Positions 1 to 6,132 of a stretch of DNA of 8,080 bases are shown here, piece after piece (position 1 is the stretch's first letter; each line of letters opens with the position of its first letter). The DNA comes from Candidatus Zixiibacteriota bacterium. Lineage in GTDB: Bacteria; Zixibacteria; MSB-5A5; GN15; FEB-12. The notes beneath the pieces are model-generated. The model had not been told where the DNA came from. It worked only from the letters and a program-made list of their open reading frames with translations, and did not search any database. The stretch lies in contig QNAD01000084.1 in assembly GCA_003641345.1 (NCBI GenBank), positions 1 through 8,080 of the forward strand, read 5' to 3'. A program made the position numbers and the translations under genes.

Positions 1-114
1 ACTTGGTCAGCTGATGGTGATTATGTGGATTTAAAGGATAATCAAGGTTATGTTTACGGCATTGAAAGCGGATCATATTTTATGATAAGATCTGGCTTTA
101 AAGTAGATTTCTAA
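1..114 (+). CDS. C-terminal end of an unidentified protein, possibly an outer-membrane beta-barrel (5' end outside window)
   Basis: Frame 1 is open from the window edge to a TAA at 112-114, giving 37 residues that end in GFKVDF. The tail is rich in aromatic residues and glycine (GYVYGIESGSYFMIRSGF). It shows an alternating polar/hydrophobic pattern and finishes on a C-terminal phenylalanine, as the last strand of many outer-membrane beta-barrels does. That is only suggestive, because no domain is visible in so short a piece. A strong intrinsic terminator begins about 30 bases downstream, which supports this being a genuine gene end rather than a chance open frame. No family is recognised. It is separated from the next gene by terminator and promoter, so it is probably not in the same transcription unit. 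Confidence 0.6.
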   Translation, partial: TWSADGDYVDLKDNQGYVYGIESGSYFMIRSGFKVDF

Positions 115-146
115 ATTATCCTACTTTTATTGCTCCTCTCTAAACG

Positions 147-172
147 ACAGCCCGCCTCTGGCGGGCTGTTTT
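147..172 (+). terminator. Intrinsic terminator after the partial first gene
   Basis: A perfect 10-bp stem (ACAGCCCGCC at 147-156 and GGCGGGCTGT at 160-169) encloses a TCT loop and runs into a short T tract. It lies 33 bases after the stop of the upstream gene and isolates that gene from the cytochrome gene starting at 331. Confidence 0.88.
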
Positions 173-280
173 GTATATAATATAACTTGTGCTATCACCA
201 ATTTTTATTATACTGGCCTATTAAGATAAATTTTATTAAGTATTAATGTATTTAATACAAATTATTATATATTCGATGTT

Positions 281-309
281 TTGATTATTGTATATTAATT
301 TATGATAAT
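281..309 (+). promoter_or_regulatory. Putative sigma70-like promoter of the 11-heme cytochrome b/c fusion gene
   Basis: TTGATT (281-286) and GATAAT (304-309) are separated by 17 bases, matching the sigma70 pattern at 4/6 and 5/6 positions. The predicted start near 316 gives a very short leader that begins just before the ribosome binding site AAGTGAGG (318-325). The surrounding region is extremely AT-rich, so chance matches are likely. The ideal spacing and position make this the best candidate. An imperfect dyad, GTATTAA and TTAATAC around TGTAT (240-258), lies about 65 bases upstream of the predicted start and could be an operator. Confidence 0.45.
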
Positions 310-330
310 TTTAGTTTAAGTGAGGTTATA

Positions 331-2292
331 ATGAAAAAATTGTTTTGGGTCTGTTTAATTTTACTTTTATGGCAAACACCACAAGTGTTTGGACAGGATG
401 ATTCTGAAACCTGTTTATCTTGCCATGGAGAAGACGATGAATTAGAAGGACTTAATAAGCAAGGTGATATTATATCTATGTATGTTACTCAAGCTTCTCT
501 GGATTCTTCGGTGCATGCGTCTTTAGATTGTATTGAATGTCATACGGATTTAGAAGGATTTGATGATTACCCTCATCCAGAGCAATTAGAGCCGGTTGAC
601 TGCTCAGTATGTCATGACGATATAAGTGAAATATTCTTAGCTTCCGCTCATGGAATGGCATCTAATAACCCCAATGCTCCAAGTTGTGCATCTTGTCATA
701 ACAAACATAATATACTTGCTCATACAAATCCAAATGCAACAACTTCACCTAAAAATCTACCTTATACCTGTTCCAGTTGCCATCATCGTGAATCTTTAAT
801 CGATGATCCTGATATTAAAATCACAAATTCCTTTGATAGATATATGCGAAGTATTCATGCTGAAGGTATTTCTAAGGGTATCGGTTCGGCGGCTTCATGC
901 AATGATTGTCATGGTATGCACGATCTACAGAAAGCTTCGGACCCAAGGTCAAAAGTTAATAAAATGAATATTCCAAAAACCTGTGCAAAATGCCATAACG
1001 ATATTTATATCCAGTATGAGCGTGGTATCCACGGTAAAGCACTTGCGGCAGGTATTCTTGACAGCCCTAATTGTTCTGACTGCCATGGCGAGCATGAAAT
1101 TCTGCAAATCAGTAACCCTGCTTCACACGTGCATACTACAAACCTTTCTGAATATGTATGTGGAAAATGCCATAATGATCCTCAGTTAATTGAAAAATAT
1201 GGTTTTGAAAAAGAGAGATTTTCATCTTATCAGGATTCATACCATGGTTTGGCTACTAGAGGTAATTCTACCACATCAGCTAATTGTGCTTCCTGTCATA
1301 AAGCTCATGATGTTCTTCCTCAATCAAACCCAGCTTCTTCAATTCATCCTGATAATCTCACTAAAACCTGTCAAAAGTGTCACCCAATGGCTAATCAGGC
1401 TTTTGCCGCAAGTTATTCGCATAACATTGCTGAAGAACAGTACAGTTCAATAAACAGAGTGGTAGAAGTAATCTATATTATTGCTATCGTGCTGATTATT
1501 GGAGGAATGTTAGCACACAATCTTATAATAGTTTTCAGATTTATTATTGATAAACACCGCTGTCAAAAAGGAGTAGAAACGGTTCAACGATTTACATGGA
1601 ATATGGTCATACAGCATATGATTCTTTCGTTAGCTTTTATATCTCTTGTGGTAACAGGTTTTGCCTTAAAGTATCCGGATTCATGGTGGGTTTCTGTATT
1701 ACATTTCTGCGGAATTTTTGAACCGGTTCGTTCAGTAATACATAGAATTTCTGCAATCCTATTGATTATTGTATCATTTCATCATGCTCTTTATTTACTA
1801 TTTACCAGACATGGAAAAATCGAGCTAAAAGCTATTTGGTTTACAAAAGATGATCTTAAGCAACCTTTTCAAAATATTAAATATCATCTTGGCATGATAG
1901 ATGAAAAACCGAAATTTAATCGCTATGACTACACTGAAAAAGCAGAGTACTGGGCTTTGGTCTGGGGTACATTAGTTATGGTTGGTACTGGTTTTGTTTT
2001 GTGGTACCCAGCATTTTTTACAAGTTTTTTACCAGCCTGGATTGTTAAAATTTCTGAAATTGTTCACTTGTATGAAGCATGGCTGGCAACTCTGTCTATT
2101 GGTGTATTCCATTTATTCTTTGTTATGTTCCATCCGGAACAATATCCAATGGCATTTACATGGCTTACCGGCAGAATGTCTGTTTCGGAAGTCAAAGAAC
2201 ATCATCCTTTATGGTATGAAAAGATTAAAGAAGAAATGGCTAAGGATTCAGAAGATAAAGAAAACCCAGAATCGAAAGTTGATACTCACTAA
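331..2292 (+). CDS. Undecaheme cytochrome c fused to membrane cytochrome b (CbcL-like quinone/cytochrome-c oxidoreductase)
   Basis: This 653-residue protein should move electrons between membrane quinol and periplasmic carriers. An N-terminal Sec signal (about residues 1-21, QVFG|Q) is followed by eleven CXXCH heme c motifs. Their first cysteines are at 28, 67, 91, 119, 147, 190, 218, 248, 277, 319 and 347. The hemes are mostly arranged as doubled-CXXCH modules, with extra histidines (S-x-H-x and CHxxHD-type) as likely distal ligands. From about residue 377 there are five predicted membrane helices (377-404, 425-446, 468-491, 538-560, 577-600). Histidines at 429, 458, 471, 484, 485, 579 and 594 are candidate heme b ligands, as in the FdnI/HydC or cytochrome b561-like family. 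The charged tail (HHPLWYEKIKEEM...) is probably cytoplasmic. Geobacter CbcL has this order: a periplasmic multiheme c part (nine hemes, as I recall) followed by a HydC/FdnI-type b domain. Start: ATG preceded by AAGTGAGG with a 5-base gap. The gene is monocistronic, with its own terminator. Orthology with CbcL is inferred from architecture only. Confidence 0.9.
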   Translation: MKKLFWVCLILLLWQTPQVFGQDDSETCLSCHGEDDELEGLNKQGDIISMYVTQASLDSSVHASLDCIECHTDLEGFDDYPHPEQLEPVDCSVCHDDISEIFLASAHGMASNNPNAPSCASCHNKHNILAHTNPNATTSPKNLPYTCSSCHHRESLIDDPDIKITNSFDRYMRSIHAEGISKGIGSAASCNDCHGMHDLQKASDPRSKVNKMNIPKTCAKCHNDIYIQYERGIHGKALAAGILDSPNCSDCHGEHEILQISNPASHVHTTNLSEYVCGKCHNDPQLIEKYGFEKERFSSYQDSYHGLATRGNSTTSANCASCHKAHDVLPQSNPASSIHPDNLTKTCQKCHPMANQAFAASYSHNIAEEQYSSINRVVEVIYIIAIVLIIGGMLAHNLIIVFRFIIDKHRCQKGVETVQRFTWNMVIQHMILSLAFISLVVTGFALKYPDSWWVSVLHFCGIFEPVRSVIHRISAILLIIVSFHHALYLLFTRHGKIELKAIWFTKDDLKQPFQNIKYHLGMIDEKPKFNRYDYTEKAEYWALVWGTLVMVGTGFVLWYPAFFTSFLPAWIVKISEIVHLYEAWLATLSIGVFHLFFVMFHPEQYPMAFTWLTGRMSVSEVKEHHPLWYEKIKEEMAKDSEDKENPESKVDTH

Positions 2293-2328
2293 AATTAATT
2301 TTATAAAAAATCCGCCAATAGCGAACTT

Positions 2329-2363
2329 AAGGGTGTTGACAAAATAGTCAACACCCTTTTTTT
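2329..2363 (+). terminator. Intrinsic terminator of the cytochrome b/c fusion gene
   Basis: GGGTGTTGAC (2331-2340) pairs perfectly with GTCAACACCC (2347-2356) across an AAAATA loop and is followed by seven T residues (2357-2363). It starts about 37 bases after the stop at 2292. The AA before the stem also pairs with the first two T residues. Confidence 0.92.
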
Positions 2364-2372
2364 AGTTAAATT

Positions 2373-2436
2373 TTTTTGAATGTTCTGTTGAGTCCGCAAT
2401 GTATTATGTCAAGTTTTTGAATATTCTGTCGGGTCC
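2373..2436 (+). repeat. Two direct copies of a 23-base repeat
   Basis: TTTTTGAATGTTCTGT followed by TGAGTCC (2373-2395) recurs as TTTTTGAATATTCTGT followed by CGGGTCC (2414-2436). The copies match at 20 of 23 positions and all three differences are transitions. The distance between copy starts is 41 bases. A third, inverted and more diverged copy (15 of 18 positions) covers 2460-2477. The 335-base gap between the convergent genes (2293-2627) otherwise contains no credible open reading frame. Its origin is unknown: it could be a mobile-element relic or part of a structured RNA. Confidence 0.6.
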
Positions 2437-2469
2437 TGATTTTTATTTACAAAAATTGTGACCCGACAG
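2426..2469. repeat. Long stem-loop (inverted repeat CTGTCGGGTC / GACCCGACAG)
   Basis: CTGTCGGGTC (2426-2435) and GACCCGACAG (2460-2469) are perfect 10-base inverted repeats. After one mismatch and two G-U wobbles the stem can continue with GATTTTT-like bases pairing to AAAAATT, leaving a six-base loop. There is no T tract after it, so it does not look like a terminator. The left arm lies inside the second copy of the direct repeat. Confidence 0.65.
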
Positions 2470-2497
2470 TTAATTCATATATGAATGGAAGGTTGTG

Positions 2498-2523
2498 CGT
2501 GGTGTACGTCCTCGTGCACCACG
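2498..2523. repeat. GC-rich hairpin, 11-bp stem with TCCT loop
   Basis: CGTGGTGTACG (2498-2508) pairs with CGTGCACCACG (2513-2523) across TCCT. The only non-Watson-Crick pair is a G-U wobble (2505 with 2516) when read as plus-strand RNA. It is not followed by a T tract. It stands out as GC-rich in an otherwise AT-rich spacer. Confidence 0.65.
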
Positions 2524-2533
2524 TTGATATATA

Positions 2534-2568
2534 GTGGCAGACGGGACATGGAGGAACCTGTCGTCCAC
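2534..2568. repeat. Imperfect hairpin GTGG...CCAC
   Basis: GTGG (2534-2537) pairs with CCAC (2565-2568), and an inner GACA (2545-2548) pairs with TGTC (2559-2562) with bulged bases on the left arm. It closes the GC-richer block that begins at about 2460. Together with the two hairpins before it, it could form a multi-stem RNA. It is weaker evidence than its neighbours. Confidence 0.4.
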
Positions 2569-2585
2569 AAGCTAAGAAATTGCTT

Positions 2586-2623
2586 AAAAAAGAACCCGCC
2601 AATCAATGGCGGGTTCTTTTTTT
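2586..2623 (-). terminator. Bidirectional intrinsic terminator at the end of the three-gene redox operon
   Basis: AGAACCCGCC (2591-2600) and GGCGGGTTCT (2608-2617) form a perfect 10-bp stem with a seven-base loop. An A tract lies to the left (2586-2591) and a T tract to the right (2617-2623), so it works on both strands. It begins four bases beyond the stop codon of the minus-strand 13-heme cytochrome gene and would also stop any plus-strand readthrough. Confidence 0.92.
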
Positions 2624-2627
2624 ATTT

Positions 2628-3737
2628 TTACCGGTGCCCCGGAGGATCAGTTTTGTAGTTCTTTCCATCATCATGACAGTTATCACAAGACGGCTTATTA
2701 TGATATTTCAAATCAGTATGGCAATCTTCACAATCAAATTCAGAATGAATTTCATCCAGATATAAACCGGTAACCTCATGACGGAAATTATCCATATTCC
2801 ATCCACTATGACAACTATTACAATTACCGTTCATCTTAGTAATTCTCTTTCCGGTCGGGTGACAATTTCGACATTCAAGACCTTTATGATATTTGCTTAA
2901 TTTCCACCCGGTGGTAGCATGATCAAACGGTGGTTTTTCTTTAGTATCATGACATTTATTACAATTATCTTCTTTGTGACAATCATTACAGATAGCATGA
3001 ACTTCTTTTTCAGTTTTAGCAACATGATCTGTTTTTTCGAAATAATGGCAATAACTGCAATTCTCTTGCTTATGACAGTCAACGCACATCAAATCAAATC
3101 GTTCAATATGCTCAGAATGATAAAAAGTTACAATATCACCATCCTCATACGAAGTATGAAATACTTTCTTCTCGGGAGCAGAGATTTTCGGGTGAGAAAT
3201 ACCCAAAATATCAGTAGAATCATATTCAGCACTCATTATATTATCAGGCGATGGCAGATGACACACAATACAGTTTGTCTCATGACTCCACTCACGATGA
3301 CAGGATAAACACTGTCTATGATAAGCTCCTTTTAAACTTGGCTGACGGAGATTATTTGGGTTTTTCTCGCCACCATGACATTCTTTACATGGTGGAATTT
3401 CACCTGCCGGGCTATAGTGATGGCATGTTGCACAATCAGTACCCATCTCAGACATACTTGCATGCTTCTTATGGTCAAAAACTACTGGTAGAAATAATTC
3501 GGCAATTTCTCCAATAACAAAAGAATCAGGAGCTTCTTTTAATTTATGTTTTTCGGTTATATAAGCAACATCTAATCTTGGGCAAGAGCTTAAACAAAAA
3601 TCATCTTTTGACGGATTATCACAAGTATGACATTTTTTACAATCCAAATCTCCCTCAAGTGAATCATGAGAATACAATGCTCCACTTAGACAGAAAAGAC
3701 AAAAACCAAAAACTATTATAAAAAGTATTTTTTTCAT
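2628..3737 (-). CDS. Tridecaheme periplasmic cytochrome c (class III c3-like, HmcA-type role)
   Basis: This 369-residue exported electron carrier is the last gene of the operon and is predicted to exchange electrons with the iron-sulfur/NrfD module. A signal peptide covers about residues 1-23. Thirteen CXXCH motifs follow, with first cysteines at 33, 102, 117, 143, 156, 218, 227, 250, 259, 289, 306, 336 and 351. That is one lone heme then six close pairs such as CATCHH...PCKECHG and CVDCHKQENCSYCH. The FDHKKHA before heme 2 is the usual distal-histidine signature of tetraheme c3 modules, also seen in HmcA. Near the N terminus CKKCHTC (33-39) is followed by CLSSCPR (48-54), giving three cysteines outside any heme motif. 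There is no membrane anchor and no lipobox. The ATG is preceded by AAGTGAGG, which contains the TGA stop of the NrfD gene, so translation is probably coupled. It is shorter than HmcA (16 hemes). Function is inferred from context. Confidence 0.9.
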   Translation of the reverse strand: MKKILFIIVFGFCLFCLSGALYSHDSLEGDLDCKKCHTCDNPSKDDFCLSSCPRLDVAYITEKHKLKEAPDSFVIGEIAELFLPVVFDHKKHASMSEMGTDCATCHHYSPAGEIPPCKECHGGEKNPNNLRQPSLKGAYHRQCLSCHREWSHETNCIVCHLPSPDNIMSAEYDSTDILGISHPKISAPEKKVFHTSYEDGDIVTFYHSEHIERFDLMCVDCHKQENCSYCHYFEKTDHVAKTEKEVHAICNDCHKEDNCNKCHDTKEKPPFDHATTGWKLSKYHKGLECRNCHPTGKRITKMNGNCNSCHSGWNMDNFRHEVTGLYLDEIHSEFDCEDCHTDLKYHNKPSCDNCHDDGKNYKTDPPGHR

Positions 3738-3744
3738 TCAATCC

Positions 3745-4995
3745 TCACTTAATGATTCCAACTTGATTTCTATTTTCCATCTCTTTTTTGGTTTCTCCAT
3801 CAATTGAGATTACAGGGAAAACAATAACTAAAAATCTATAAACCAAAACCAAGGTTGAGATTAAACCAATTGTAACTGCTATTTCATAAATGGAAGGAAA
3901 ATAAACTTCAGTTTCAAACAACGGATTATATGCCACCAAAAAGACATTAATCCTGTTCAATGCTACTCCGAAAATAACCATTGATGCGGCTGTAAACAAA
4001 CCACCAATTGTATTTCTTATTTTAGAATTTTGTAGCATAATTGCAGGAATTATTACACCTATCAACATTTCTACGGAGAATGAATACGACGATAGCGATC
4101 CTTCCCATATATAATGTAAGGCATCACGATAAATCAGATCAAGAATTTTGATTATAAAGTAAACAAATAAAATAATAGGAGTATATTTGGCTATCGACGA
4201 AAGAACTTTTTTCTCGGGTTTAATTTTGAATGATCTTGAAGCCAATATAGATTCAAAAATCACCATCGGAAAACCAACCGATATTGCCGATAATAGGAAC
4301 AGCAATGGCGACCAAGGTGTGTACCATAACGGATGCATCTTTGTTGGGGCTATAACCATAAGAGTTCCAAGAGATGATTGATGCAAACAGGATAATACCA
4401 CTCCAGCAATAATAAATACAAAAGTTATCCGACCCAGAGTTTTTTCGGCAATTGTTAACAGTAAATCAATAGGTTTATTTAGTGCCGCTAAAAGACCTGG
4501 CAAATTCACCTTATTTTTAAATCTTTCAATTACTATTGGAAGAAATTCAATATATAAAACAGTCAGGTATATCATAACACATATACCAACTTCAAACAGA
4601 ACAGAATTTCCCTGCCACATATTTGGCATCATAGGATGCCAAATATTATAAAATCTACCTAAATCCGCCATTAAACCAATAGCAACAAAAGTATAACCGA
4701 GCATAGCCGTTAATAAAGCAGGCCTTATAACAGAATGATATTTTTCTTTATGAAAAATTTCCGCAAGAGCTGCAGTTGTAAATCCACCTGCGGCTAACGC
4801 AACCCCAGATGCAACATCAATTGCTATCCATATTCCCCAAGGATATTGATTGTCTAAATTAGTAACAGCTTCCAATCCTACAAAAAAACGATAGAAGTAA
4901 GTAGCTAATCCCAAAGCGGCTATCAACGCTACTATCTTTGTACCGAAACTAAAATATTTAACCTTCATTTGTTCGGGGTGTTCATGATTATTCAT
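3745..4995 (-). CDS. NrfD/HybB/HmcC-family quinone-interacting integral membrane subunit
   Basis: This 416-residue polytopic protein has about nine to ten hydrophobic helices. It contains the HybB/HmcC-type sequence NQYPWGIWIAIDVASG (49-64) followed by VALAAGGFT. The NSVLFEVGIC stretch (130-139) and LHQSSLG (204-210) with HPLWYTPWSPLLF (221-233) are also features I associate with HybB-like NrfD proteins. Members of this family bind menaquinone or menaquinol near the periplasmic face, carry no cofactor themselves, and pass electrons to or from a partner iron-sulfur protein. That partner is encoded just upstream, with an eight-base overlap (4988-4995). The start ATG at 4995 has a strong purine-rich binding site (AAGGGGGAG). 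Length is close to HybB and HmcC. No hydrogenase or molybdopterin subunit adjoins it. Confidence 0.92.
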   Translation of the reverse strand: MNNHEHPEQMKVKYFSFGTKIVALIAALGLATYFYRFFVGLEAVTNLDNQYPWGIWIAIDVASGVALAAGGFTTAALAEIFHKEKYHSVIRPALLTAMLGYTFVAIGLMADLGRFYNIWHPMMPNMWQGNSVLFEVGICVMIYLTVLYIEFLPIVIERFKNKVNLPGLLAALNKPIDLLLTIAEKTLGRITFVFIIAGVVLSCLHQSSLGTLMVIAPTKMHPLWYTPWSPLLFLLSAISVGFPMVIFESILASRSFKIKPEKKVLSSIAKYTPIILFVYFIIKILDLIYRDALHYIWEGSLSSYSFSVEMLIGVIIPAIMLQNSKIRNTIGGLFTAASMVIFGVALNRINVFLVAYNPLFETEVYFPSIYEIAVTIGLISTLVLVYRFLVIVFPVISIDGETKKEMENRNQVGIIK

Positions 4996-5890
4996 TTTCT
5001 CCCCCTTCTGAATTTTCTTCTCCCTTAGTAGAGTACATTATTAGACCTAATAAACCATACAAGGCTAACGGAGGGATAAATGATTTAAAAATCCCATGTT
5101 GAATTGATTCGGTAATTTCCGGAATTGGTTCCTCCGGTAATTCCGGTAATTGAGTTTTGTTATAATTAACACCCGTTAAATACATCCATGAAGTTCCCCC
5201 AATATCTTTCTCTCCATAAATATATGGATAATATTTATCAGGACTCTTTTTTATTCGGCTATATGCTAACTCAATCAAATCTTTCCGAGTTCCAAACGTC
5301 AACGCTTCTTCGGGACAAGCTTCAACACATGCTGGCATCTTACCCTCTTTTATACGATGATTACAAAATGTACATTTTTTAACTTCCGGAGTAAGTACGT
5401 CATGATATTCATATGCCGGTACCTGAAATGGACAGGCAACCATACAATATCGGCAACCAATACATTTCCAAGCATCATACGAAACTGCACCACTCTCGGA
5501 TTTTGTTAAAGCTCCTACAATGCAAGCCGATACACACGCCGGCTCATTACAATGCATACATTGAACTTTCATAAATGATTCATCATTAGGTGCTTTTGGA
5601 TTATCATAAGAATTAACAACCGTAAATTTATCCGTTTCCGGTCTTCTTGAGGTTTTAAAAACCTCTTTACTTTCGAATTTTGCCAATTCATGTTTCTCTT
5701 CTTGGTTCTCCTGATTGCATGCCCATTCACATTTACGACATCCTATACAGTTGACCGTATCAACCAAAACCCCCAAATATGAGCCGGTATCCTTCTTAGA
5801 AGAAGATTCAGATGCTAATGTTGAGCCTCCAATCAATCCAGAAGTACCCGCAGCAATAATTTTCAAAAATTCTCGTCGCTTTTTTTCCAT
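4988..5890 (-). CDS. Tat-exported 4x[4Fe-4S] ferredoxin-like protein with C-terminal membrane anchor (HybA/HmcB/DsrO family)
   Basis: This 300-residue electron-transfer subunit should connect the NrfD protein to the multiheme cytochrome. KRREFLK at residues 4-10, followed by a hydrophobic stretch, is a twin-arginine signal, so the folded cluster protein is exported. Sixteen cysteines form four clusters: 48/51/54/58, 111/114/119/123, 143/146/149/153 and 173/176/188/192. They follow the usual NrfC/HybA arrangement, including CIGCRKCEWAC and CIGCRYCMVACPF. A hydrophobic segment at about 268-286 followed by an acidic tail is a probable tail anchor, as in HybA. This is the first gene of the operon. 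Its ATG is preceded by a near-perfect ribosome site, AAGGTGGTGA. Its stop overlaps the NrfD start by eight bases. Family assignment is firm; the choice between HybA, HmcB and DsrO subfamilies is not. Confidence 0.92.
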   Translation of the reverse strand: MEKKRREFLKIIAAGTSGLIGGSTLASESSSKKDTGSYLGVLVDTVNCIGCRKCEWACNQENQEEKHELAKFESKEVFKTSRRPETDKFTVVNSYDNPKAPNDESFMKVQCMHCNEPACVSACIVGALTKSESGAVSYDAWKCIGCRYCMVACPFQVPAYEYHDVLTPEVKKCTFCNHRIKEGKMPACVEACPEEALTFGTRKDLIELAYSRIKKSPDKYYPYIYGEKDIGGTSWMYLTGVNYNKTQLPELPEEPIPEITESIQHGIFKSFIPPLALYGLLGLIMYSTKGEENSEGGENE

Positions 5891-5914
5891 TTCACCACCT
5901 TAATTAATTACTAA

Positions 5915-5936
5915 TTTTGTGAATGTATTCACAAAA
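5915..5936. promoter_or_regulatory. Perfect palindromic operator, Crp/Fnr-type (TGTGA-N6-TCACA)
   Basis: TTTTGTGAAT (5915-5924) and ATTCACAAAA (5927-5936) are perfect 10-base inverted arms around GT. The inner half-sites read TGTGA-N6-TCACA, the Crp consensus spacing. The site is centred about 35 bases upstream of the iron-sulfur gene start and covers the predicted -10 element. That position suggests repression rather than class I or II activation. The cognate regulator is not in the window. Confidence 0.7.
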
Positions 5937-5950
5937 CACGACAAAGTCAA
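5922..5950 (-). promoter_or_regulatory. Putative sigma70-like promoter of the three-gene redox operon
   Basis: On the minus strand TTGACT (complement of 5945-5950) and TACATT (complement of 5922-5927) are separated by 17 bases, giving 5/6 and 4/6 matches to sigma70 elements. Predicted transcription start is near 5915, leaving a leader of about 25 bases that holds the AAGGTGGTGA ribosome site. The -10 is buried inside the palindromic operator. The remaining spacer up to 6132 is AT-rich and shows no convincing terminator for the upstream PDZ gene, so readthrough from it remains possible. Confidence 0.55.
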
Positions 5951-6132
5951 TACTTTTTCGTGGAATTTTTACGCTATTTTATCAGACTATAACATAATAC
6001 CATACAACAGCATAGCCAAATTCAATACAGGACAAAAACTGTACACATAATATATGCTACTTAATCTATAATATGGATGTATTATGTCTATTTAATTATT
6101 GTAACTAAGAATTTTTATAGTCGTTTTTTAAA

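Noticed and set aside
983..1453. Small open frames inside the 11-heme gene
   Set aside because: They lie in another frame of a firmly supported gene and their translations look like frame-shifted heme repeats.
2426..2469. Miniature transposable element bounded by CTGTCGGGTC terminal repeats
   Set aside because: The arms enclose only 24 bases and no target-site duplication is seen. A stem-loop is the simpler description.
2580..2765. Plus-strand 61-residue frame crossing the bidirectional terminator
   Set aside because: It runs through a terminator hairpin and into the antisense of the cytochrome gene, and lacks a ribosome site or family.
2919..3517. Plus-strand open frames opposite the 13-heme cytochrome
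   Set aside because: They are antisense shadows of a gene with thirteen CXXCH motifs, have no ribosome site and encode no recognisable domain.
3576..3599. CLSSC in the 13-heme cytochrome as a fourteenth heme site
   Set aside because: It is CX3C followed by proline, not CXXCH, with no histidine in the ligand position.
2628..5890. Alternative complex III or NrfABCD nitrite reductase
   Set aside because: There is no ActB-like molybdopterin/iron-sulfur fusion, no second NrfD and no CXXCK catalytic heme. Only the FeS-NrfD-cytochrome core is present.
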